Shown here in pieces: positions 1 to 8,685 of a stretch of DNA of 64,000 nucleotides (positions are counted from its first letter, which is position 1; the number at the start of each line of letters is the position of its first letter). The translations under genes and the position numbers were made by a program. Location of the stretch: NCBI RefSeq assembly GCF_018255755.1, contig NZ_CP073766.1, positions 6,694,501-6,758,500 on the forward strand. Direction: 5' to 3'. The notes below the pieces were generated by a model, which saw nothing but the letters and a program-made list of their open reading frames with translations, was not told the DNA's origin and made no database searches. This stretch comes from Chitinophaga sp. HK235. Its GTDB lineage: Bacteria > Bacteroidota > Bacteroidia > Chitinophagales > Chitinophagaceae.

Positions 1-1560
1 CATGATTTCGGCATGATACCCAAGGTAAAAATCATTGACGGAAAAGAAGTGCGTGGTTTCAAAGTGCTGGTAGGTGGCGGTTTGGGTGCACAACCCTTCC
101 TGGCCAAAACGGTATATGAATTCCTGGAAACAGATCTGCTGATTCCTTATATCGAAAACGTGCTGCGGGTGTTTGACCGCCATGGTGAAAGAACCAGCAG
201 AAACAAAGCCCGTATGAAATTCCTCATCCAGAAAATAGGCATGGAGGAATTTGAACGCCTGGTAAAAGAAGAGTACAAAGCGGTTAAAGTCAAAAGTGTA
301 CCGGTAGATGCCGATGCATGGGTACAAACAACACCACCGCCGGTGCCCGCTTCATTGCCGGCTTACAACATCAAAAATCCTCAGAAATACGAGGCCTGGA
401 AAAAGACCAACGTCTTCGAACAGAAACAGAAAGGATATTACGGCGCTTATGTCAAAATCACACTGGGCAACATCGGCTCTGCCGTTAGCCGCCAGCTGAT
501 TGAAGCCCTGCGGCCTGTAATAGCTGACGATGTAAGGGTGACTGCCAACCAGGGCCTGCTCCTGAAATATATTTTGCCTGAACATCTGCCTTATGTGTAC
601 AGCGCACTGGAAGATGCAGGCTTTGCTGAACCTGGATTTGACAGCATCGCCGATATCACGGCCTGCCCCGGCACGGATACCTGCAACCTGGGCATCTCCA
701 GCAGCACTGGTATCGCTAAAGTGCTGGAATCCGTGATCACAGACGAATTCCCGGACCTGATTTACAATAAGGACATCAAAATAAAGATCAGTGGTTGTAT
801 GAATTCCTGCGGCCAGCATGGTATTGCCAGCATTGGCTTCCATGGTTCTTCCCTCAAAAGCGGAGGGAAGGTGCTGCCGGCCCTGCAGGTGCTCCTTGGA
901 GGAGGTATCGTAGGTGATGGTGTTGGACGGGTGGCCGACAAGGTGATCAAAGTGCCTAGCCGCCGCGGTCCCGACGTATTACGCAGCCTGTTGCATGACT
1001 ACGAAATCAACAGCCGGGAACATGAGCTGTTTAACCAATACTACGACCGTCAGGGTGAAAAATATTTCTATGAACTGCTGAAACCACTGGCAGACGTCAG
1101 CAGCCTCACTCCGGGCGACTTCATCGACTGGGGACAGGCAGAAGACTATGCTACCGCTATCGGAGTAGGAGAGTGCGCCGGTGTGATCATCGATCTGGTA
1201 GCTACCCTGCTGCTGGAAGCAGAAGAGAAACTGGAACTGTCTGCTGCAGCTCTCGCCAATGGCGCCTTTGCAGACGGTATCTACCACGCCTACTCTTCTT
1301 TTGTACAGGGCGCCAAAGCACTGCTGCTCGGTGAAGCAGTCAGCGGTAATACGCAGATCGGCATTATCAACGACTTCGAAAAACATTTCGTTGCTACCGG
1401 CAAGTTCAGCTTTGAAACAGACTTCAAAACACTGGTACTGCAGATTAACGCCAACGAGCCTACGGAAAGTTTTGCTAAAACCTATTTCCAGCAGGCACAA
1501 TCTTTCTACAATGCAGCACAGGTTTACCGCCGGAAAAGCAGTGAACCGGTACAGGCATAA
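1..1560 (+). CDS. Siroheme nitrite/sulfite reductase, 3' part, with HEPN-like C-terminal domain
   Basis: The reading frame is open from base 1, so the N-terminal part lies outside the window and the Met at base 13 is internal. The product reduces sulfite (or nitrite) with electrons from ferredoxin. Counting residue 1 at base 1, Cys222 and Cys228 (ACPGTDTC) and Cys266 and Cys270 (GCMNSC) form the C-X5-C and C-X3-C pattern that binds the 4Fe-4S cluster and siroheme. About 135 residues after the reductase core (from roughly 385) are helical and resemble a HEPN/UPF0332 domain (YHAYSSFVQGAKALLL, then DFEKHFVATGKF), which ordinary reductases lack. Two siroheme-synthesis genes follow, which favours assimilatory sulfite reduction. 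Sulfite or nitrite cannot be decided from this part. Confidence 0.88.
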   Translation, partial: HDFGMIPKVKIIDGKEVRGFKVLVGGGLGAQPFLAKTVYEFLETDLLIPYIENVLRVFDRHGERTSRNKARMKFLIQKIGMEEFERLVKEEYKAVKVKSVPVDADAWVQTTPPPVPASLPAYNIKNPQKYEAWKKTNVFEQKQKGYYGAYVKITLGNIGSAVSRQLIEALRPVIADDVRVTANQGLLLKYILPEHLPYVYSALEDAGFAEPGFDSIADITACPGTDTCNLGISSSTGIAKVLESVITDEFPDLIYNKDIKIKISGCMNSCGQHGIASIGFHGSSLKSGGKVLPALQVLLGGGIVGDGVGRVADKVIKVPSRRGPDVLRSLLHDYEINSREHELFNQYYDRQGEKYFYELLKPLADVSSLTPGDFIDWGQAEDYATAIGVGECAGVIIDLVATLLLEAEEKLELSAAALANGAFADGIYHAYSSFVQGAKALLLGEAVSGNTQIGIINDFEKHFVATGKFSFETDFKTLVLQINANEPTESFAKTYFQQAQSFYNAAQVYRRKSSEPVQA

Positions 1561-1586
1561 TTGTTCATCATTTAATACAACATCTC

Positions 1587-2363
1587 ATGCAGCACATACA
1601 ACCTAAACTTACATTGGTAGGCGCCGGCCCCGGAGACCCGGAACTGATAACCGTGAAAGGCCTGAAAGCCATACAGGAAGCCAGGGTGATCCTCTATGAT
1701 GCCCTGTCCAGCAACGAACTGCTGGAATATGCTCCGGCTAACTGCCTCCGTCGTTTTGTAGGTAAACGTGCTGGCATGCATGTATATTCCCAGGATGAAA
1801 TTAACCGCATGATTGTAAAATATGCGCTCAGCTACGGAAGCGTGGTAAGGCTTAAAGGCGGCGATTCTTTCGTGTTTGGCCGCGGTCAGGAGGAAATAGC
1901 TTTTGCCCAGCAGTTTGGCATCACGGCAGAAGTAGTACCGGGTATTTCCAGTGCTATTTCTGTCCCTGGTGTCAACAAAATCCCCGTCACCGCCCGCAAC
2001 GTCAGTGAGGGCTTCTGGGTTATCACCGGTAACACCCGGCATGGCAACCTGTCCCGCGATCTGGACTACGCCATTCAGGCCAATACTACCGTGATCATTC
2101 TGATGGGAATGAGCAAACTGGCTGAAATAGCCGGTATCTTCAACGCCCGTGGTAAAGGAGATACACCAGCTGCCATCATTCAAAACGGTACCTTGCCTAA
2201 TCAGCAGCTGGGAATGGGTAAAGTGTCTGACCTCGTGGAAATAGCCGCCGCCCAACAGCTGTGCAATCCCGCCATCATCGTGGTAGGAGAGGTAGTACGT
2301 TTCCATGAAAACTTCGCTGCCCTGCAAACCAGGATCGTCGATGAACTTAAAATTGCTGTATAA
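1587..2363 (+). CDS. cobA: Uroporphyrinogen-III C-methyltransferase (SUMT)
   Basis: This 258-residue enzyme methylates uroporphyrinogen III twice with SAM to give precorrin-2, the first step towards siroheme. The family motifs are clear: LVGAGPGDPELITVKG at the N-terminus, VRLKGGDSFVFGRGQEE near residue 85, and PGISSAISVPG near 120. The length fits a single-domain SUMT without a CysG fusion. It starts 26 bp after the siroheme reductase and its stop overlaps the start of the next gene (TAATG), so the three genes probably form one operon that supplies cofactor to the reductase. Confidence 0.93.
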   Translation: MQHIQPKLTLVGAGPGDPELITVKGLKAIQEARVILYDALSSNELLEYAPANCLRRFVGKRAGMHVYSQDEINRMIVKYALSYGSVVRLKGGDSFVFGRGQEEIAFAQQFGITAEVVPGISSAISVPGVNKIPVTARNVSEGFWVITGNTRHGNLSRDLDYAIQANTTVIILMGMSKLAEIAGIFNARGKGDTPAAIIQNGTLPNQQLGMGKVSDLVEIAAAQQLCNPAIIVVGEVVRFHENFAALQTRIVDELKIAV

Positions 2364-2944
2364 TGGAAAATCAGTTATTCCCGGTATTTTTTAAGCTGAA
2401 CCGCCTGCATGTACTGGTAGTGGGCGGTGGCAACATCGGACTGGAAAAAGCGCAGGCCATGCTGCAGAATTGCCCTGAAAGCAATATCACCATCGTGGCC
2501 CTCGATTTCCTTCCCGAACTGGAAGAAGTAGCGCATCATTATCCCAATGTGGAACTCATCCGCAAACCCTTTTCCTGCGGAGATCTGCTGGGTAAGGACC
2601 TGGTGGTCGCTGCCACCAACGACCATGCGCTCAATTATGCTATCTGGGAAAAAGCCAAAGGCAGTAAGGTACTGATCAATGTAGCAGATACACCGGAGCT
2701 CTGCGATTTTTACCTGGGCTCTATCGTACAAAAAGGCAACCTGAAAATAGCCATCTCCACCAATGGTAAATCACCCACTGTGGCCAAACGCCTCAAACAG
2801 GTGCTCCAGGAGGCCCTCCCTGATACCCTCGATGATGTGCTCAATAAACTCTATATTATCCGGAATAAACTGAAAGGTGATTTCACTGCCAAGGTGAAAC
2901 AATTGAATAATATTACAGATGTATTAGTAAAACCGAACCACTGA
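2363..2944 (+). CDS. Precorrin-2 dehydrogenase / sirohydrochlorin ferrochelatase (Met8/CysG N-terminal type)
   Basis: The 193-residue product resembles the CysG N-terminal half and yeast Met8. It oxidises precorrin-2 to sirohydrochlorin with NAD, and members of the family often also insert iron. An N-terminal Rossmann motif (VVGGGNIGLEKA, residues 19-30) and the family block LINVADTPELCDFYLGS followed by ISTNGKSPTVAKRL are visible. The start overlaps the cobA stop in TAATG, a sign of translational coupling. Together with cobA it completes siroheme synthesis beside the enzyme that uses it. Whether this copy also has ferrochelatase activity cannot be seen. Confidence 0.88.
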   Translation: MENQLFPVFFKLNRLHVLVVGGGNIGLEKAQAMLQNCPESNITIVALDFLPELEEVAHHYPNVELIRKPFSCGDLLGKDLVVAATNDHALNYAIWEKAKGSKVLINVADTPELCDFYLGSIVQKGNLKIAISTNGKSPTVAKRLKQVLQEALPDTLDDVLNKLYIIRNKLKGDFTAKVKQLNNITDVLVKPNH

Positions 2945-2988
2945 TGCATATGCAGAATAACCTATGCCAACTATACAATATTCTTTTG

Positions 2989-3336
2989 TTAACCCTTTAA
3001 TACTTCCATTAATACCCTTGCCTGATTGTGATGGTCATCTTTGGCCCCGTAAAGTAGTGTTACCCGATGGTGCAGGGCTTTTTTCCTGATCGCTTCCAGC
3101 ATTGTTTGTTTCTCCTCGTCGGCCAGTTCATCCATATATTTTGTCCGAAACGCGGGATATTTTTCAGGTTCATGATTAAACCATTTCCGCAGTGTTTCGC
3201 TGGGAGCGATCTCTTTCAGCCATTCGTCTACATGTGCATGTTCTTTGGTAAGGCCACGCGGCCATAGCCGGTCTACCAGGATGCGGTAGCCATCATTTTC
3301 TGAAAAATCGTCATATACACGTTTGATCTGTATCAT
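2989..3336 (-). CDS. DUF488 family protein
   Basis: A small soluble protein (115 residues from the start at 3336) of the DUF488 family. It shows the typical beginning MIQIKRVYDDF, then RILVDRLWPRGL and WFNHEPEKYPAF, and ends with TLLYGAKDDHHNQARVL. An upstream ATG at 3351 would add five residues, but the family usually begins close to IKRVYD. The biochemical function is unknown. It is divergent from the HD gene, whose start is only 54 bp away, so the two share a promoter region. Confidence 0.85.
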   Translation of the reverse strand: MIQIKRVYDDFSENDGYRILVDRLWPRGLTKEHAHVDEWLKEIAPSETLRKWFNHEPEKYPAFRTKYMDELADEEKQTMLEAIRKKALHHRVTLLYGAKDDHHNQARVLMEVLKG

Positions 3337-3390
3337 ATCCCCATTAACCATTCCGTGTTGGAAAAAGTTTTACGTATTATCTTTACCGTT

Positions 3391-4077
3391 ATGCAAAATA
3401 ATCAGGAAATCATCAACGCTACAGTAGCGTATGTTAAGGCTACGCTGGAAGGAGCAGAGGGCGGTCACGACTGGTGGCATATTCACCGGGTATGGCGACA
3501 GTCACGGCATATCGCTGCACAGGAATCAGTGGACATGCTGATCGTGGAGCTGGGTGCATTATTACATGATATTGCCGACTCCAAATTTCACAATGGAGAT
3601 GAAAACATCGGTCCGGCAAAGGCTACTGCCTTTATGGAATCGCAGGGCCTTTCTCCGGAAGTGATAGATCATGTGGTGAATATCATCCGGTATATTTCCT
3701 TCAAGGGAGGATTTACTGACAAAACATTTTATTCTCCGGAACTGGGCGTAGTACAGGATGCCGACCGTCTCGATGCTATCGGCGCCATCGGTATCGCCAG
3801 AGCTTTCAGCTATGGCGGATTTAAGAACCGGGCTATCTATGATCCCACCATTACCCCTAAACCGTCTGCGTCCAAAGAAGAATATAAAAACAATACAGCC
3901 CCCACCATTAACCATTTCTACGAAAAACTGCTGTTGCTGAAAGATCGTATGAATACGAACACCGGCAAACAACTCGCAGAAGAAAGGCACCGGTTTATGG
4001 AGATTTTTCTGGAACAGTTTTACCGGGAGAACAGTGATTTATATGACACTGCTGATGTTCCTGATGGGCGGAGATAA
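3391..4077 (+). CDS. HD-domain metal-dependent phosphohydrolase
   Basis: A 228-residue protein of the HD superfamily (YedJ/PduW-like uncharacterised hydrolases). The metal ligands are visible as HDWWH near residue 26, the HD pair in LLHDIADSKFH near residue 60, and the late Asp in QDADRLDAIGAIG. The frame can be opened from a GTG at 3355, but the ATG at 3391 begins the family-like part (MQNNQEIINAT) and is preferred. The physiological substrate is unknown. The first IS1182-family element begins about 50 bp after its stop, inside what looks like its original terminator. Confidence 0.82.
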   Translation: MQNNQEIINATVAYVKATLEGAEGGHDWWHIHRVWRQSRHIAAQESVDMLIVELGALLHDIADSKFHNGDENIGPAKATAFMESQGLSPEVIDHVVNIIRYISFKGGFTDKTFYSPELGVVQDADRLDAIGAIGIARAFSYGGFKNRAIYDPTITPKPSASKEEYKNNTAPTINHFYEKLLLLKDRMNTNTGKQLAEERHRFMEIFLEQFYRENSDLYDTADVPDGRR

Positions 4078-4124
4078 TTGTAGCGCGTGAAGAAATACCA
4101 CTGAGTATTTTAAATAAAAACGGG

Positions 4125-4155
4125 GCCGTCTCAAAACAAGAGGCGGCTTCTTTTT
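4125..4155. terminator. Hairpin at the left end of IS copy 1
   Basis: GCCGTCTC (4125-4132) pairs with GAGGCGGC (4140-4147), with one G-U pair, a 7-nt loop and a run of T after it. It overlaps the IS terminal repeat and can stop transcription coming from the HD gene. Confidence 0.6.
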
Positions 4156-4221
4156 TATAAATTCCAGTTGTTATAATGATTCTCCAGTTTCCATTTTTAG
4201 AAGTGAAGGGTTAACCTGATT

Positions 4222-5769
4222 TTATGCTGTTTTCTTTCTAAGATTGTGTGCCATAGCCATTAATCCCATTTCGATTGACACTTTATCCATCCCTTTTAGC
4301 ATAAATCTTTTAAAGCCATGATTATGCTTAATATTTGCGAAGACAGATTCCACGTCATGGCAACGTTGTTTACGCTTCTGTATTCCTTTTCTTCCTTTTA
4401 ATCGTTTGTCAGCCAGCGCCTTAAGACGATTTAGATTATGATTTACTTCTATGATGCGATTTGTTTGTTGATCATGACACATCTGCCGTAATGTACATCC
4501 TTCGCATGTTCTGGCTTGATAAGTAGTTATTGTTTGCCCGTAACCGTTTTTAGTTGTTTTTGGGAACGTACTTTTTCTACGCATTCGCTGGCCGGCAGGG
4601 CAGATATAGTGGTCCTTTTCAGCATTGTAGGGTAGGTTTTGGGCCTTGAACATTTCCCTGGTTTTAGTTGACCGGTGCTGGTTGCGATCGAAGGAAGCAT
4701 GCTTAACATAAGCCGTAATTCTCCTGTTTTCCAGCCATTGATAGTTCTGTTCGCTGCCATACCCTGCATCCGCTGTAATATTGGCGGGCACTCGTTTATA
4801 TAACCGTATATACTGCAGGAGATGACTGATTAAAGTTGATGTATCCGTGGACTGCTGATGAAGGCTGTAATTGACGATGTATTGATTATTAGTACTTATC
4901 TGGAGATTATAAGCTGGTTTAAGCTGACCATTCTTCATATGATCTTCCTTCATACGCATAAAGGTAGCGGCGGGATCTGTTTTGCTATAGCTATTGCGGT
5001 TAGAGCCTATTATTTGTTCCTGTTGCTCATACTTATCCAACGCTGAAGGCCAGTTACGGTGAGCATATCCCAGCTTTTGTCTGATCCGCTTGTCTATGGG
5101 TTTTTCTTTGAGGGCGTCATTGATGGCCGCTATTGTTTTACTGACTTTTTCACTGTCGATTTTGTCATATCCGGATGGGTCCGTATCATCACCCAATTCT
5201 GAAGCTGCCACTGATTGTGCATATTTCCACAAGTCATTAAGCTGCTGTTTTATTTTTTCTTTACTGTACTTAATGCCATTGCTCCATACAAAACTGTAGC
5301 GATTTGCCTGCGATTCTATCTTTGTCCCGTCAGTGTACAGTTCTTTTATGTTCAGTAAGCCTTCTTCGCATAACAACAATACCACCTGGGTGAATATAGG
5401 TTGTAATACCTTTTGCAAGCGTTCACCACGGAACCTGTTGATCGTATTATGATCGGGTTTACTCATACCACTAAGCCACATAAAGTGGATGTTCTGGCCT
5501 AGTGCCTCCTCTATTTTACGGCTACTGTAAATGTTATTTATATAAGCGTAAATAAGGACTTTCAATAACATCCTGGGATGGTAACTGCTGGTTCCTCCTG
5601 CTTTATAACGCTTCAGCAATAAAGTTATATCGATCTTTTCTATTACGTCATCCACCACACGAACTGGGTGATTCTCGGCTATCAGATCCCCAATCTCGGG
5701 AGGGAAAAGCATAGCCTGGTGCTGCTGATTGGCTTTAAAGACTACTGATAGTGTTTTTCCTTTGGGCAT
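4222..5769 (-). CDS. IS1182-family transposase, copy 1
   Basis: A full-length 515-residue DDE transposase. The N-terminal DUF772-type region runs from FPPEIGDLI to HNTINRFRGERLQ (about 22-125), followed by LYTDGTKIE near 150, TADAGYGSEQNY near 330, a zinc-binding-like cluster (CPAGQRM, CEGCTLRQMC) near 395-440, and the C-terminal IKHNHGFKRFML. An upstream in-frame ATG (5844) would start inside the terminal repeat; MPKGKTLSVV at 5769 matches copy 2 and is preferred. By hand count it differs from copy 2 at about 60 of 515 residues with no gaps, so the two are related isoforms and not a recent duplication. Confidence 0.93.
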   Translation of the reverse strand: MPKGKTLSVVFKANQQHQAMLFPPEIGDLIAENHPVRVVDDVIEKIDITLLLKRYKAGGTSSYHPRMLLKVLIYAYINNIYSSRKIEEALGQNIHFMWLSGMSKPDHNTINRFRGERLQKVLQPIFTQVVLLLCEEGLLNIKELYTDGTKIESQANRYSFVWSNGIKYSKEKIKQQLNDLWKYAQSVAASELGDDTDPSGYDKIDSEKVSKTIAAINDALKEKPIDKRIRQKLGYAHRNWPSALDKYEQQEQIIGSNRNSYSKTDPAATFMRMKEDHMKNGQLKPAYNLQISTNNQYIVNYSLHQQSTDTSTLISHLLQYIRLYKRVPANITADAGYGSEQNYQWLENRRITAYVKHASFDRNQHRSTKTREMFKAQNLPYNAEKDHYICPAGQRMRRKSTFPKTTKNGYGQTITTYQARTCEGCTLRQMCHDQQTNRIIEVNHNLNRLKALADKRLKGRKGIQKRKQRCHDVESVFANIKHNHGFKRFMLKGMDKVSIEMGLMAMAHNLRKKTA

Positions 5770-5936
5770 ACTATAAAAACGGAAAAAGCTACCCCGCAGA
5801 TTTCCCCCCCCAAAAAAAACAGAAGGGAGTGTCTTTTGAGACACCCCCGTTTTACTTATTTCTTATCTATTTCCTGCTGAATCTTGGCTTCAATCTTCGC
5901 TTATCAGGAACATCAGCAGTATCCTATAAATCACAG

Positions 5937-6461
5937 TTACGGTTTATCAAAAAACAGTGCTTTCAGCTCATCTGCATCTTCCGGTTTCATTTTTCCACCG
6001 AGGATCAGGCGGAGCTGGCGGCGGCGGAGTGCGCCTTCATATAATCTTTTTTCCTCTTCTGTGTCAGTAATGATGCTGGGAACGGGTCTGGAATTGCCAT
6101 TGGGGTCCAGCGCCACAAATGTCATAAAAGCTTCATTTGATTTGTAGCGGTATTGTTGCACCGGATCTTCTCCCCAAACACGCATATGTACTTCCATGGA
6201 AGTGTTAAAGGCACGGCTTACTTTTGCTTCGATATGTACTACGTTGCCCAGTTTAATGGGATTTTCGAATGAGATGTTGTCCACTGAAGCAGTAACCACG
6301 GGGGCGCTGCAATGTTTCATACAGGCCAGTGCAGCGGCGATGTCCATCCAGTACATCAGGCGGCCTCCCATGAGGTTGCCGAATGTATTGGTATCATTGG
6401 GTAAAACCAGTTCCGTCATCTGTATGAGCGAGTCCTGCGCTCTCTTAGGCGTTAAAGTCAT
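5937..6461 (-). CDS. Acyl-CoA thioesterase (hotdog fold)
   Basis: A 174-residue hotdog-fold thioesterase of the cytosolic acyl-CoA hydrolase group (YciA/BFIT-like). The family signature is the early segment LVLPNDTNTFGNLMGGRLMYWMD at residues 18-40, where the Asn and Asp flank the active site; the second half holds VDNISFENPIKLG and MTFVALDPNG. It hydrolyses acyl-CoA thioesters, with chain preference unknown. The gene is convergent with IS copy 1. Its upstream region carries a -7 promoter box and an exact 17-bp tandem duplication. Confidence 0.87.
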   Translation of the reverse strand: MTLTPKRAQDSLIQMTELVLPNDTNTFGNLMGGRLMYWMDIAAALACMKHCSAPVVTASVDNISFENPIKLGNVVHIEAKVSRAFNTSMEVHMRVWGEDPVQQYRYKSNEAFMTFVALDPNGNSRPVPSIITDTEEEKRLYEGALRRRQLRLILGGKMKPEDADELKALFFDKP

Positions 6462-6465
6462 CTTT

Positions 6466-6499
6466 TATTTATGTATTTCGGATATTTATGTATTTCGGA
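6466..6499. repeat. Exact 17-bp tandem duplication in the thioesterase leader
   Basis: The 17-mer TATTTATGTATTTCGGA occurs twice head to tail (6466-6482 and 6483-6499), between the thioesterase start and its -7 box. It lengthens the untranslated leader and may be a recent slippage product. Confidence 0.9.
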
Positions 6500-6501
6500 C
6501 G

Positions 6502-6509
6502 CAAATTTA
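6502..6509 (-). promoter_or_regulatory. -7 promoter box of the thioesterase gene
   Basis: On the minus strand the sequence reads TAAATTTG, matching the Bacteroidota -7 consensus TAnnTTTG, about 40 bp before the start codon. No clear -33 TTTG was found. Confidence 0.45.
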
Positions 6510-6684
6510 CAGTTTATATTACTAAGGAACGAAAAGCTTATCCAGGTTATGGTGTGCGGATGCAGGTTTTTAACAAATAATTTCCATCACTTGAAAATTC
6601 TTTAAAACCCACTGTGGTTCAATGATAAGAGCTAAAGAGAAACCCTCAAAAATTAACAAACAAATAAAGCCACTGCGTAAAAAA

Positions 6685-6715
6685 CTTGGGAGCGAAGCAA
6701 ATTTGTGTAACTTTG
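6685..6715 (+). promoter_or_regulatory. pyrG promoter (Bacteroidota type)
   Basis: TTGG at 6685-6688 and TAACTTTG at 6708-6715 are separated by 19 bp, close to the TTTG/TAnnTTTG consensus. Transcription would start near 6722 and leave a leader of about 95 nt before pyrG. The rest of the 355-bp gap (6462-6816) holds only the thioesterase promoter and this leader. Confidence 0.65.
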
Positions 6716-6725
6716 CATGACCTCC

Positions 6726-6793
6726 GGAAGTAGTTTACTTGACAGGTATAACACCAAATGCAATCTGGCACTTCCTCCTTAATAGGTCAAGTA
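6726..6793 (+). promoter_or_regulatory. Possible pseudoknot in the pyrG leader
   Basis: Two interleaved complementary pairs lie between the predicted start of transcription and the start codon. GGAAGT (6726-6731) pairs with ACTTCC (6770-6775), and TACTTGAC (6736-6743) pairs with GTCAAGTA (6786-6793). The order A-B-A'-B' is that of an H-type pseudoknot. The function is unknown; control of CTP synthase expression is only an inference. Confidence 0.35.
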
Positions 6794-6816
6794 TCTTTAG
6801 CTGAATTTTAGTTTTT

Positions 6817-8469
<1,653 letters not shown>

Positions 8470-8502
8470 TATTTACATATTTAATTATTTTTCAATTTAT
8501 TG

Positions 8503-8538
8503 TTTAAAATGCAGCGGATTTATTCGCTGCATTTTAAA
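8503..8538 (+). terminator. Hairpin after pyrG
   Basis: TTTAAAATGCAGCG (8503-8516) pairs perfectly with CGCTGCATTTTAAA (8525-8538) around an 8-nt loop. The A-rich left arm and T-rich right arm suit a bidirectional terminator. The same 14-bp stem is the core of the long inverted repeat at 20903-20993. Confidence 0.75.
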
Positions 8539-8569
8539 TATATAATCATCACATAACCAATGGTAGCGG

Positions 8570-8622
8570 TCATTTTCACCTGCATTAAAGTGGGTTTTAC
8601 CTACTTAACAGTGGTTTCACCT
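8570..8622 (+). promoter_or_regulatory. Three phased direct repeats upstream of yidC (candidate LytTR sites)
   Basis: TCATTTTCACC (8570-8580) is followed by GTTTTACCT and GTTTCACCT, with the ACCT ends 21 and 20 bp apart. Direct repeats with one or two helical turns between them are typical of LytTR-type DNA-binding domains. The same 11-mer occurs before the LytS/LytTR operon at 38940. Confidence 0.4.
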
Positions 8623-8653
8623 AAAAAGGGGTGTTCAAATGATAAATCATGCT

Positions 8654-8661
8654 TACCTTTG
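8654..8661 (+). promoter_or_regulatory. -7 promoter box of yidC
   Basis: TACCTTTG matches TAnnTTTG and lies 24 bp before the yidC ATG. A good -33 element is missing, which fits a promoter that needs an activator bound at the upstream repeats. Confidence 0.5.
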
Positions 8662-8685
8662 CTGCCTAAATTTTAATTGCATTTC

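Larger units (their letters stand above)
4125..5846 (-). mobile_element. IS1182-family insertion sequence, copy 1
   Basis: This element of about 1.72 kb carries one DDE transposase. Its imperfect terminal repeats read GCCGTCTCAAAAC at the left end (4125 onward) and GGGTGTCTCAAAA on the minus strand at the right end (ending 5846). They were fixed by comparison with copy 2 at 30936-32651. Each end folds into a terminator-like hairpin (4125-4147 and 5825-5848). The bases just outside, AAAACGGG on the left and its reverse complement on the right, are themselves inverted repeats and differ from those of copy 2, which suggests insertion into a palindromic terminator between convergent genes. Confidence 0.88.

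Noticed and set aside
5770..5844. Longer N-terminus of transposase copy 1 (25 extra residues)
   Set aside because: The extension would be encoded by the terminal repeat and its hairpin and is missing in copy 2.
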